Part shown: piece after piece, positions 1-10,056 of the stretch
How positions within the stretch are numbered: position 1 is the first letter of the stretch
Layout of the letters: the number at the start of each line of letters is the position of its first letter
NCBI RefSeq assembly: GCF_002844555.1
Contig: NZ_PJNI01000007.1
Span: 1 to 64,000, forward strand
DNA length: 64,000 bases
Reading direction: 5' to 3'
Source of the DNA: Brumimicrobium salinarum
GTDB lineage: Bacteria; Bacteroidota; Bacteroidia; Flavobacteriales_D; Crocinitomicaceae
Notes under the pieces: model-generated
What the model was told of the DNA's origin: nothing
The model's database searches: none
The model's input: only the letters and a program-made list of their open reading frames with translations
Program-made: the position numbers and the translations under genes

Positions 1-2814
1 AATTGATTTCATTTTGATACTTTTACGTGAGGATTCACAAGGCGTTCGCTCTTGCTTTTGCTCCAAGTTCAGTTGTGAATTGATTTCATTTTGATACTTT
101 TACGTGAGGATTCACAAGGCGTTCGCTCTTGCGTTTGCTCCAAGTTCAGTTGTGAATTGATTTCATTTTGATACTTTTACGTGAGGATTCACAAGGTTTC
201 TTTCCATGTCTCATGATTAGAGCCAGTTGTGAATTGATTTCATTTTGATACTTTTACGTGAGGATTCACAAGAATAGAAAAAAGAACTGCATCTCTATTG
301 CGGTTGTGAATTGATTTCATTTTGATACTTTTACGTGAGGATTCACAAGAGCATTTCAGTTGTTAAAACTTATAAAGCCGTTGTGAATTGATTTCATTTT
401 GATACTTTTACGTGAGGATTCAGAAGAGCATTTCAGTTGTTAAAACTTATAAAGCCGTTGTGAATTGATTTCATTTTGATACTTTTACGTGAGGATTCAC
501 AAGCAAAGATTTTAAAGATGAAGATGATCCGTAGTTGTGAATTGATTTCATTTTGATACTTTTACGTGAGGATTCACAAGACCGCACCTCCTGTCTGGTA
601 ATACATTGCCGTTGTGAATTGATTTCATTTTGATACTTTTACGCGAGGATTCACAAGCTTGGATGAATAACTGTGTACGTTGTATGCGTTGTGAATTGAT
701 TTCATTTTGATACTTTTACGTGAGGATTCACAAGACCGCACCTCCTGTCTTGTAATACATTGCCGTTGTGAATTGATTTCATTTTGATACTTTTACGTGA
801 GGATTCACAAGTTACCTTACTTTCTTAGCAACTGCAGGAGTGTTGTGAATTGATTTCATTTTGATACTTCTACGTGAGGATTCACAAGCTTGGATGAATA
901 AGTGTGTAGGTTGTATGCGTTGTGAATTGATTTCAGTTTGATACTTTTACGTGAGGATTCACAAGAGGACTTCATTTCTTTGTTGGAAAGAAACCGTTGT
1001 GAATTGATTTCATTTTGATACTTTTACGTGAGGATTCACAAGCGATCCATACATTTTAATAACGGTTAAGCTGTTGTGAATTGATTTCATTTTGATACTT
1101 TTACGTGAGGATTCACAAGTTAAAAATTCTTTTGGTTTATCATAAAGTTGTTGTGAATTGATTTCATTTTGATACTTTTACGTGAGGATTCACAAGTGTA
1201 TCTTTCAGGTAAAGGAAACAAAATCTGTTGTGAATTGATTTCATTTTGATACTTTTACGTGAGGATTCGCAAGCTTGGTTTTTAAGTAGTGCGATTAGGT
1301 ATTGTTGTGAATTGATTTCAGTTTGATACTTTTACGTGAGGATTCACAAGCACTCGATAAAATAGAAAACCACGCATTACGTTGTGAATTGATTTCATTT
1401 TGATACTTTTACGTGAGGATTCACAAGATAAAGGGATGAAGCAAGAGGAATACATGTGTTGTGAATTGATTTCATTTTGATACTTTTACGTGAGGATTCA
1501 CAAGCTTGGCTTTTAAGTAGTGCGTTTAGGTATTGTTGTGAATTGATTTCATTTTGATACTTTTACGCGAGGATTCACAAGCTTGGTTTTTAAGTAGAGC
1601 GATTAGGTATTGTTGTGAATTGATTTCATGTTGATACTTTTACGTGAGGATTCACAAGAGGTGTTTGACGAAGTGGGAGTGAAAGCCCGTTGTGAATTGA
1701 TTTCATTTTGATACTTTTACGTGAGGATTCACAAGTTTTCCTTTCTTGTGGATCTTCCAAAATCTGTTGTGAATTGATTTCATTTTGATACTTTTACGTG
1801 AGGATTCACAAGGTTGTGTGTTGATTGGTAATAGTCTATACTGTTGTGAATTGATTTCATTTTGATACTTTTACGTGAGAATTCACAAGATAGGGCCTAG
1901 AGCAAATTTAGAAGCTAGAGTTGTGAATTGATTTCATTTTGATACTTTTACGTGAGAATTCACAAGATAGGGCCTAGAGCAAATTTAGAAGCTATAGTTG
2001 TGAATTGATTTCATTTTGATACTTTTACGTGAGGATTCACAAGACAATGTAACAGTGAAGTATATAGATGTGCGTTGTGAATTGATTTCATTTTGATACT
2101 TTTACGTGAGGATTCACAAGTAGTGAAATCCTTGCTGGAAACAAAGAACTTGTTGTGAATTGATTTCATTTTGATACTTTTACGTGAGGATTCACAAGAT
2201 AGGGCCTAGAGCAAATTTAGAAGCTATAGTTGTGAATTGATTTCATTTTGATACTTTTACGTGAGGATTCACAAGTTTACGACTGTAGACTTTATAATGG
2301 CGTAGGTTGTGAATTGATTTCATTTTGATACTTTTACGTGAGGATTCACAAGAAAGTTGATGGTGACTTGTCAACGATTGACGTTGTGAATTGATTTCAT
2401 TTTGATACTTTTACGTGAGGATTCACAAGTCTTAGATACGCCTTTCAATCTTGATGACCGTTGTGAATTGATTTCATTTTGATACTTTTACGGGAGGATT
2501 CACAAGATATCATGTACGGTGAAGATTTGAAAGTTCGTTGTGAATTGATTTCATTTTGATACTTTTACGTGAGGATTCACAAGTGTTTCAAAAACTAAAA
2601 TTAGTTGGCCCCAGTTGTGAATTGATTTCATTTTGATACTTTTACGTGAGGATTCACAAGATATCATGTACGGTGAAGATTTTAAAGTTCGTTGTGAATT
2701 GATTTCATTTTGATACTTTTACGTGAGGATTCACAAGGCAGATACTTATTTCGTAAAAGTGGCCACCGTTGTGAATTGATTTCATTTTGATACTTTTACG
2801 TGAGGATTCACAAG
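1..2814 (+). CRISPR. Type II-C CRISPR array, 37 repeats / 36 spacers, left end cut by window
   Basis: The repeat is 47 bp, begins GTTGTGAATTGATTTC and ends GTGAGGATTCACAAG. It recurs with a 77-bp period: a partial copy at 1-41, then 36 full copies starting at 72, 149, 226 and so on to 2768. Spacers are 30 bp except the one at 2121-2151, which is 31 bp. The repeat's 5' part is complementary to the tracrRNA anti-repeat at 8779-8800, so the crRNA strand is +, with transcription toward cas1. Positions 2-9 and 39-46 of the repeat are perfect inverted repeats (TTGTGAAT / ATTCACAA). Positions 2-4 (TTG) and 24-31 (TACTTTTA), 19 nt apart, resemble a Bacteroidota promoter. Eleven repeats carry point changes. 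Spacer families: 42/119, 350/427, 581/735, 658/889, 1274/1505/1582, 1890/1967/2199 and 2507/2661 (start positions). No leader is visible; it presumably lies left of the window. Confidence 0.99.
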
Positions 2815-2842
2815 AGACCGCTCTCAAACGAGCGGTCTTTTT
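2815..2842 (+). terminator. Rho-independent terminator directly after the last CRISPR repeat
   Basis: A perfect 9-bp stem (AGACCGCTC at 2815-2823, GAGCGGTCT at 2830-2838) with a 6-nt loop is followed by TTTTGTGTTTT. It begins at the first base after the final repeat. It would stop array transcripts before cas1, which supports + strand array transcription and an independent cas1 promoter. Confidence 0.9.
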
Positions 2843-2993
2843 GTGTTTTAAGAGTTTATTAGAAATGAAAATATGCATTGGGTTTGATTAGATTCTAGCT
2901 TTATTCCTCTACTTTTTTATTTCTAAATTGTTGATTTTGAAACCTTTTTTTGAATATGGCGTAATAGTAGTTTAGAAATCAATACTTAAGCTT

Positions 2994-4234
<1,241 letters not shown>

Positions 4235-4250
4235 ATTAATGCTAAATTTT

Positions 4251-7200
4251 TCAAACTAAAACCTCACCCAAACGATTGGTTTTTAATTTTAAACACTGTT
4301 CTTTTATTCTTATTGTATTATCTAAAGTAAGTTCTTGCTTATTCAGGCTACCTAATTCGCCAATTTTTGTTTTTGATTCATAAGTTTTGATTAGGTGAGC
4401 AATGTTTGCATGAATAAAATGACATTCACTTCCAGTGCTGCTAACCATTTTATAGATATTTTTTGAATTGATTATTGATTTTCGACTATGAATATCATCA
4501 ATATCTGGAACATATACTAAATCATTAGGGGAAAGATGAAAAATCAAATGATGTCCTCTCTCATTAATTTCGGGAACAGAACTTAAGCCCTGTTTTTGAC
4601 GTTCAATAACGACGTTCAAAGGTATTGTTTCGAAATTTCTTTTTTGCTTATTTTCATCCCAATAAATAGCAAAAAACAAATTGGTACCTTTCGCTGCTTC
4701 AACATATTTTCTACTTTTATTACCATCGTAACCTACTTGAAACTTAGATCCTACTTCGAAAACTCTAACTTTTAAAATAGGTTGGTGTAATTTTCCGTCA
4801 TTAAGATTAGTGATATTGTTATTCATATCTTGAACTCCTTCTGGTGAAAAGGCTAGCTCTGGATGTTCTTTCAATTGTTTGTTCTTAATTAGTTCCTTTC
4901 TTTTGGATATTTGTTCAGAAACTTTGTTTCCAGAGAAATTAAATCTTGGTTCATCATAAGTTTGTAAATGATTCAGTAATATCTTTTGAATCCCGCTATC
5001 AGTTATAGATTCTATTCGAGAAGTTTTAAAAGAAGGATCTAATGATTCTCGAATTGCAGTAAGGACTTTTCCTTTTGGAACTTTAATTCTAGGTAAATCA
5101 ACTTTACCATAGACCATCTCTTTATGCATAGGTTTTCTTATTGCCCAATTTAACCCATCTTGTTTAACTTTTGTTTTTTTATTGTCGATGATTTTTTCAT
5201 AATAATTAGTCGCTTTATTTATAACCCTCAGGTTTTGTTTAAAACTAATAATTATTTCCTCTAATTTGCTTTTAGAATCGGAAGTGTAGCTATTCCATGG
5301 CTTTTTAAATGTTGTGAACTTGGTTCGTTTATGGCCTTGATCATCTATCCACACAGCAGTGTTTCTCAACTTGTGTTGCAAGTCATATCTTTCATTTTTA
5401 GACTTTGCGTGTTTATTGTTTAATAAATTTACATGATTTCTACTTGCGCATGCAATTACCAAAGCATCTAAAGCATGATGACGATGATCAATTCTTTTCT
5501 TATTGAAACCACGAGCCAGCTCTAAAGGAACTGTTGGTAAAAACTTTTGATGTTTTTCATTCCATGAAGTATAATCATTACTATTTGTAATTTTATTTAA
5601 TCTTTCAAAACGTGGTAAAATGAGTTCATTCCAAACATCGTTTAGACCCCAATCATGTTTTAGTTTATTTGTAATCTTTCCATTTAATGGTATTAAGTTT
5701 TTAGAATTAATCCCTTCATCATTTTTGGTTGATCGTACTAAGTTAGATAAAAGGCTGGAAACAAACTTGCTAATATACCTAGTATCATTTAGTTGTCTCT
5801 CAATCATTTTTTCTGGAATCTCCTCCAACAATAATTTATCTCTTTTATTTCTGTTTTTCTGATAATTTTCCTTTACGAAATCAGTATATGCGCCCTCAGA
5901 GAGTATTTCAACTTCTCCAAATGTTGTATGTACTTTTTGACCAAAATGGTTTTTAATAAATTCTAAACCAAGTTGTCTGTCTTTTAGACTATTTACTTCT
6001 GCTTCGCAAATAACTTTATTAGTAAAACTGTCGTCGAAATAACGACTTTGAGGTATAACATGTTCAATTTCGTATGCACTTGTGAAAAGTTTACTAATAG
6101 GTATTGGTCTGCCTGTATAAGGTGATCGATATTTTTGTTCTAACCAGAGTTTGTAACGCTGAACTTCTGATTTTGTTGGTTCAGATTTTTTGCTAATCTT
6201 TTCAATTTCATCTGGAATTTCAATTCCAGAATTTAGTATTCCATCTTCATATATCTTTAAAGCTTCTTGTTGCATTGGGGAGTATGGTCTCACATTCTCG
6301 ACAGAACTATCATTTAATAGCTCATTTAGTATTGTTTTTATTCGAATATTAGTGTTTTCATTTTTTGAAATGATGTCAGATAAATGTTTTCGAGAGTCTG
6401 CGGAATTCTTCATGTCACGACCAAGCTCAACATGTATTTCGTCAAAATAATTTTCACCACCATTACCGTAATTTTTCCAAATATCTTTAACAACCCGAAG
6501 TGTTTCAGTAACAACTTGTTCAACAATTGGATTTCTCAAGGAATGTTGTTTAAATTCTTTTAAGTATTCTTCAATATCATTAGGAGTACTCCAATAATCA
6601 TTGTTCTCTGATTCGGAATGCCTATCATAAATGATGTATTGAGCAAGCCATAATTGCAATCCCTGAAAATGATCTTTCTGAGTTAGATTGATAGACTTTT
6701 CACGAACTCTATTTTTAATTTCCTTATCATATTCACCAGTGATAATTTTATCTATTCTGTCTTTTATTTTATCATCAATTCTTTCCCATTCCCAATATTT
6801 TTCAGCTCTCATTAATAACAATAGCTTTTTAATGGCTTTTTCTGAATATTTTCCATATTCACTGTCAAATGGTTTGAATTTAAGAAAATTATCCAAGAAT
6901 GATTCTTCATTTAATTTGTGTTTTTTCGCAAAAGTTATTAGAGCTTTTTTAAATTCAATTTTGTCTATTACCGAGTATATTATATGCCACAACTGAAGTT
7001 CTACTTCTTGGGTGAGAAAGTTCTTCGGAACATCAATAACTTTAGAAAGTCTTCTTTTTATCTCATAACCAGTCTCATTCATGGGATAGTATTTAGATTC
7101 GTTTTTGTCTGAATCGTAAACATAGTTCCATCGATATTTAGCGATTTCTTTTAATAATTCATTTTTAAAAGCTTTAGGTTTCGCTTTAGGGAATTTTTCT

Positions 7201-8684
7201 TTTACTGCTGGTTCTATAAAGAACTTTAATAAATCAATATGGTTAACTTCTTTTTTAGTCATCAGAAAATCAAAGAGTTTCACCAAATCCTTTTGATTTT
7301 TTATAAAGCTTTCCGTTACATTTTTATTGTTTTCGTTGGTGTATATCTTTAAATTATATAGCCATTGCCAAACTCTAAACTCTTGATAATATGGATTAGA
7401 TTTTGGAATTACTTTGAGGTTTTGAATTTGAACATTTCCCTCTTTATCTTTAAAAAATCTTTTCTCAAGTGTACAATTTCCTATAAGTGATTTTTGACTT
7501 TTCAAAGGGCGTTGATAAAAAATTATATCATTTATGAGTAAGTGTTTAAACCCACGTTTCATGAGTTCCACTTGATGAGATGCATTACTTTTGTATAATT
7601 CTCGAATACTAGCGTGATATATTTCCTCGTTGAATAAGTTTGGTTGTAATTTAATTTGTGTATCTAAAATTTTTTCTAATTCGGCTTTATAGAATTTTCT
7701 TTCAATTGTTCTGATTAACTTTCCTTTTATTTTAATCTCTGGATTTTTAAGTAAATTGTCAAAAATGTATTGACCAACAGTTTTACCTGATAGTTTAATT
7801 TCTTGTTCCGTTTTCTTTTTTACTAAAGTCCAATCATCCTCTTTTGGTGCTCTAAAACTTCTCTTTTCATCACCCTCTTTGTTAGTTTTTATAGATCCAT
7901 CATCGTTTATATCAGTTGTTACTATAAAATCTTTAATCTTTCCTTTCCAGTCAGACAAATCGGTTTTACTAGAACGTTTGTAAACCCATCCATTTTCTAG
8001 AGTCATTGAGTACCATGCTTCACCTTTTTTATTAGAAACGTCATCTTTATTGACATCTATAACCTTTAATGAATAGAATTCGACTAATTTATTCTTGTTC
8101 TCTTCTTCTTCCTCTCCTCTAAGTTGATAGTATCCTCTTTTTTGATTAAAATTTAGAATAATCCAAGCTAATTCTTCCTTACTAACCTTTTGATTTATAG
8201 CTTTTTTTCGTAAATAATATAGAGTCCAATCATATGGAATATTGGTGTTGATTCCGTTAGATTTAAATTCTTCTATCATTTCCTTGAATGAATCTTTAAA
8301 TATAAAATCATATTTTCCTTCTGAGCTTTTTCTCCAAGCTAATTTTGGTTCCGTATTTTTTTTGAATTGTCCTAATTTATTTTTAAAGTCAATATTGGTG
8401 GAGTAGTGTGTAGGAAGGAAATTCATCACGTTGAGAACTCTATGAAGTCTTTCCCTTCTTAGTAATTGTCTTTCTCTTAGTCTTCTTGCACTTCTGTATT
8501 TGGTTCTATCCGCTGTTTGGGAAATTGAATTACCTTCTCCAAATTTTCCAAGGATTCCTTGATCCATCGGTATGATTCTACTACCTAGTCCAATGATTTT
8601 CCCTTCTTTTTCTTCAAAGTTGTTCTCCACCAAAGCCCATCCAATACTATTTGTACCTAAGTCTAATCCTAATACTCTTTTCAT
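4251..8684 (-). CDS. cas9: CRISPR-associated endonuclease Cas9 (type II-C, long Bacteroidota form)
   Basis: This 1477-residue RNA-guided DNA nuclease is large for II-C, in the long Bacteroidota range. RuvC-I is at the N-terminus (LGLDLGTNSIGW, D8), followed by an Arg-rich bridge helix (RSARRLRERQLLRRERLHR, about 64-82). RuvC-II is at IHVELGRDMK (E753). The HNH centre is IEHVIPQSR (H875) with Asn residues following in FTNKVI. RuvC-III is HHALDALVIA (H1070, D1073). All catalytic residues are present, so both nuclease domains look active. The C-terminal part after about residue 1200 should include the PAM-interacting domain; the PAM cannot be read from sequence. It runs convergent to cas1-cas2 and divergent from the tracrRNA. 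Confidence 0.97.
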   Translation of the reverse strand: MKRVLGLDLGTNSIGWALVENNFEEKEGKIIGLGSRIIPMDQGILGKFGEGNSISQTADRTKYRSARRLRERQLLRRERLHRVLNVMNFLPTHYSTNIDFKNKLGQFKKNTEPKLAWRKSSEGKYDFIFKDSFKEMIEEFKSNGINTNIPYDWTLYYLRKKAINQKVSKEELAWIILNFNQKRGYYQLRGEEEEENKNKLVEFYSLKVIDVNKDDVSNKKGEAWYSMTLENGWVYKRSSKTDLSDWKGKIKDFIVTTDINDDGSIKTNKEGDEKRSFRAPKEDDWTLVKKKTEQEIKLSGKTVGQYIFDNLLKNPEIKIKGKLIRTIERKFYKAELEKILDTQIKLQPNLFNEEIYHASIRELYKSNASHQVELMKRGFKHLLINDIIFYQRPLKSQKSLIGNCTLEKRFFKDKEGNVQIQNLKVIPKSNPYYQEFRVWQWLYNLKIYTNENNKNVTESFIKNQKDLVKLFDFLMTKKEVNHIDLLKFFIEPAVKEKFPKAKPKAFKNELLKEIAKYRWNYVYDSDKNESKYYPMNETGYEIKRRLSKVIDVPKNFLTQEVELQLWHIIYSVIDKIEFKKALITFAKKHKLNEESFLDNFLKFKPFDSEYGKYSEKAIKKLLLLMRAEKYWEWERIDDKIKDRIDKIITGEYDKEIKNRVREKSINLTQKDHFQGLQLWLAQYIIYDRHSESENNDYWSTPNDIEEYLKEFKQHSLRNPIVEQVVTETLRVVKDIWKNYGNGGENYFDEIHVELGRDMKNSADSRKHLSDIISKNENTNIRIKTILNELLNDSSVENVRPYSPMQQEALKIYEDGILNSGIEIPDEIEKISKKSEPTKSEVQRYKLWLEQKYRSPYTGRPIPISKLFTSAYEIEHVIPQSRYFDDSFTNKVICEAEVNSLKDRQLGLEFIKNHFGQKVHTTFGEVEILSEGAYTDFVKENYQKNRNKRDKLLLEEIPEKMIERQLNDTRYISKFVSSLLSNLVRSTKNDEGINSKNLIPLNGKITNKLKHDWGLNDVWNELILPRFERLNKITNSNDYTSWNEKHQKFLPTVPLELARGFNKKRIDHRHHALDALVIACASRNHVNLLNNKHAKSKNERYDLQHKLRNTAVWIDDQGHKRTKFTTFKKPWNSYTSDSKSKLEEIIISFKQNLRVINKATNYYEKIIDNKKTKVKQDGLNWAIRKPMHKEMVYGKVDLPRIKVPKGKVLTAIRESLDPSFKTSRIESITDSGIQKILLNHLQTYDEPRFNFSGNKVSEQISKRKELIKNKQLKEHPELAFSPEGVQDMNNNITNLNDGKLHQPILKVRVFEVGSKFQVGYDGNKSRKYVEAAKGTNLFFAIYWDENKQKRNFETIPLNVVIERQKQGLSSVPEINERGHHLIFHLSPNDLVYVPDIDDIHSRKSIINSKNIYKMVSSTGSECHFIHANIAHLIKTYESKTKIGELGSLNKQELTLDNTIRIKEQCLKLKTNRLGEVLV

Positions 8685-8766
8685 AGTGTAATTTGGTTTT
8701 TAAGTTAGAAAACCTCCAAGTTAACTAATTTTTATAGTTTTTGCTAGTCTTTTGAGGAAATTATAC

Positions 8767-8774
8767 TATATTTG
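8767..8774 (+). promoter_or_regulatory. -7 promoter element of the tracrRNA
   Basis: TATATTTG is a perfect match to the Bacteroidota -7 consensus TAnnTTTG. A start about 4-5 nt downstream falls at the first base of the anti-repeat (8779). The -33 element is weak: TTTG at 8740-8743 has a 23-nt spacing, slightly long. Confidence 0.6.
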
Positions 8775-8778
8775 AAAC

Positions 8779-8867
8779 ATCAAAATGAATCAATTCACAA
8801 TAAGGATTATTCCGTTGTGAAAACATTTAAAACGGGGCAACTTTTAGTTCGCCTCGTTTTCTTTTTT
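8779..8867 (+). ncRNA. tracrRNA
   Basis: Positions 8779-8800 are complementary to repeat positions 2-24, with one base missing in the run of A. A small GGATTATTCC nexus hairpin follows (8804-8813). A terminator completes it: 10-bp stem AAAACGGGGC (8829-8838) / GCCTCGTTTT (8851-8860), then a C and six T. Position, order and structure are those of a type II-C tracrRNA. The segment 8814-8821 (GTTGTGAA) is identical to the first eight bases of the CRISPR repeat, so the RNA can also pair with its own anti-repeat (8794-8800 with 8815-8821). The ends are inferred from promoter and terminator. Confidence 0.88.
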
Positions 8868-8968
8868 GTGCTCTCCCAAACTGAGCCACTGATTCTTTTT
8901 TCTCCTAAAAAATTCAAAACGGCTTAACTTTCATTCTATGTTCCCTATTTAAACCCATTCTAAATTAC

Positions 8969-8976
8969 TATATTTG
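8969..8976 (+). promoter_or_regulatory. -7 promoter element of the iron ABC transporter operon
   Basis: TATATTTG matches TAnnTTTG and lies 25 nt before the ATG at 9001. It overlaps an in-frame TTG at 8974, which is therefore an unlikely start codon. No clear TTG is found 19-20 nt upstream. No Fur box could be recognised. Confidence 0.5.
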
Positions 8977-9000
8977 CAGGGAATAAAATTTATAGATCAG

Positions 9001-10056
9001 ATGAGAAAAATATTCGTTTTAACTACTGCATTGGCTGTTTTTGCTTCATGTGGTAACAAAGAAGAGGAAACCACAACAGAGAATGTGGAAACTACTGAAA
9101 AAGCACAAGTCGTTAATGTTTATACCCACAGACATTATGAGCCAGACCAAAAAATCTTTAAAATGTTTGAAGATGAAACTGGAATTGAGGTAAAAGTAAT
9201 TAATGCGAGTGCAGACGAATTGATCCAAAAGATGAAAATGGAAGGAGAGCAATCTCCTGCCGATGTTTTGATTACCGTTGATGCCGGAAGATTGCACCGT
9301 GCCAAAGAACAAGGTTTGTTGCAACGCATAGAGTCTAATGTTTTGGAAAATAATATACCTTCACATTTGCAAGATGTCGATAATCATTGGTTTGGATTAA
9401 CGAAACGAGCAAGAATTATCGCTTACGCAAAAGATAGAGTTCAACCGGAAGACCTAACGACTTACGAAGATTTGGTGACAGAAAAGTGGGATGATAAAAT
9501 CTTGGTTCGTTCATCTTCTAATATTTATAACCAATCTTTAATGGCTTCAATTATTGCCAATGATGGAGAAGATATCGCTAAGAAATGGGCTGCTGGAATG
9601 GTAGAGAATATGGCGCGTTCTCCAAAAGGATCTGATCGTGATCAAGTAAAAGCTGTTGTGGCGGGAGAAGGAGACTTGGCCATTGTAAATTCTTATTATA
9701 TCGGGAAAATGTTGAATTCTGCAGATCCTGAAGAAGTGAAAGTTGCCAAAGAAATAGGTTTGTTTTTCCCAAATCAAGACGGTAGAGGAACGCACATTAA
9801 CGTGAGTGGAGCAGGGGTAGCTAAGTATGCGCCGAATAAAGAAAATGCAATTCGTTTTATTGAATTTTTAATTAGCGAAGAAGCTCAAAAGATCTTTACA
9901 GATGCCAATTATGAATATCCTGTATTGGAAAGTGTAGCCCCAACAGCAGATATAAAAGCATGGGGTGATTTCAAGGAAGATACTTTGAATCTTACCAAAC
10001 TAGGAGAAAACAATAAAAAAGCAGTTTTACTTTTTGATGAAGCAGGCTGGAAATAA
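9001..10056 (+). CDS. Iron(III)-type ABC transporter substrate-binding lipoprotein
   Basis: This is a periplasmic solute-binding protein of the FbpA/AfuA class, 351 residues from the ATG at 9001; an in-frame TTG 27 bases upstream overlaps the promoter. The N-terminus is a lipoprotein signal ending FASC, followed by an acidic Glu/Thr-rich linker. VNVYTHRHYEPDQKIFKMF, SPADVLITVDAGRL and NSYYIGKML are typical of this family. The paired tyrosines Y232-Y233 correspond to the iron-ligating pair of FbpA-like proteins. It is the first gene of a three-gene operon with a fused permease and an ATPase, the classic ferric importer set. Substrate is inferred from family; other anions or metals are not excluded. 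Confidence 0.9.
   Translation: MRKIFVLTTALAVFASCGNKEEETTTENVETTEKAQVVNVYTHRHYEPDQKIFKMFEDETGIEVKVINASADELIQKMKMEGEQSPADVLITVDAGRLHRAKEQGLLQRIESNVLENNIPSHLQDVDNHWFGLTKRARIIAYAKDRVQPEDLTTYEDLVTEKWDDKILVRSSSNIYNQSLMASIIANDGEDIAKKWAAGMVENMARSPKGSDRDQVKAVVAGEGDLAIVNSYYIGKMLNSADPEEVKVAKEIGLFFPNQDGRGTHINVSGAGVAKYAPNKENAIRFIEFLISEEAQKIFTDANYEYPVLESVAPTADIKAWGDFKEDTLNLTKLGENNKKAVLLFDEAGWK

Noticed and set aside
1-41. CRISPR leader at the left edge
   Set aside because: The window opens inside a repeat, so the leader, if present, is outside and cannot be described.
2815-2842. A possible 37th spacer after the last repeat
   Set aside because: It is a palindromic hairpin with a T-run and no repeat follows, so it is a terminator.
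5620-6996. Three open frames of 80-102 residues antisense to cas9
   Set aside because: Their hydrophobic composition is that of reverse complements of AT-rich coding DNA; no motifs or promoters.
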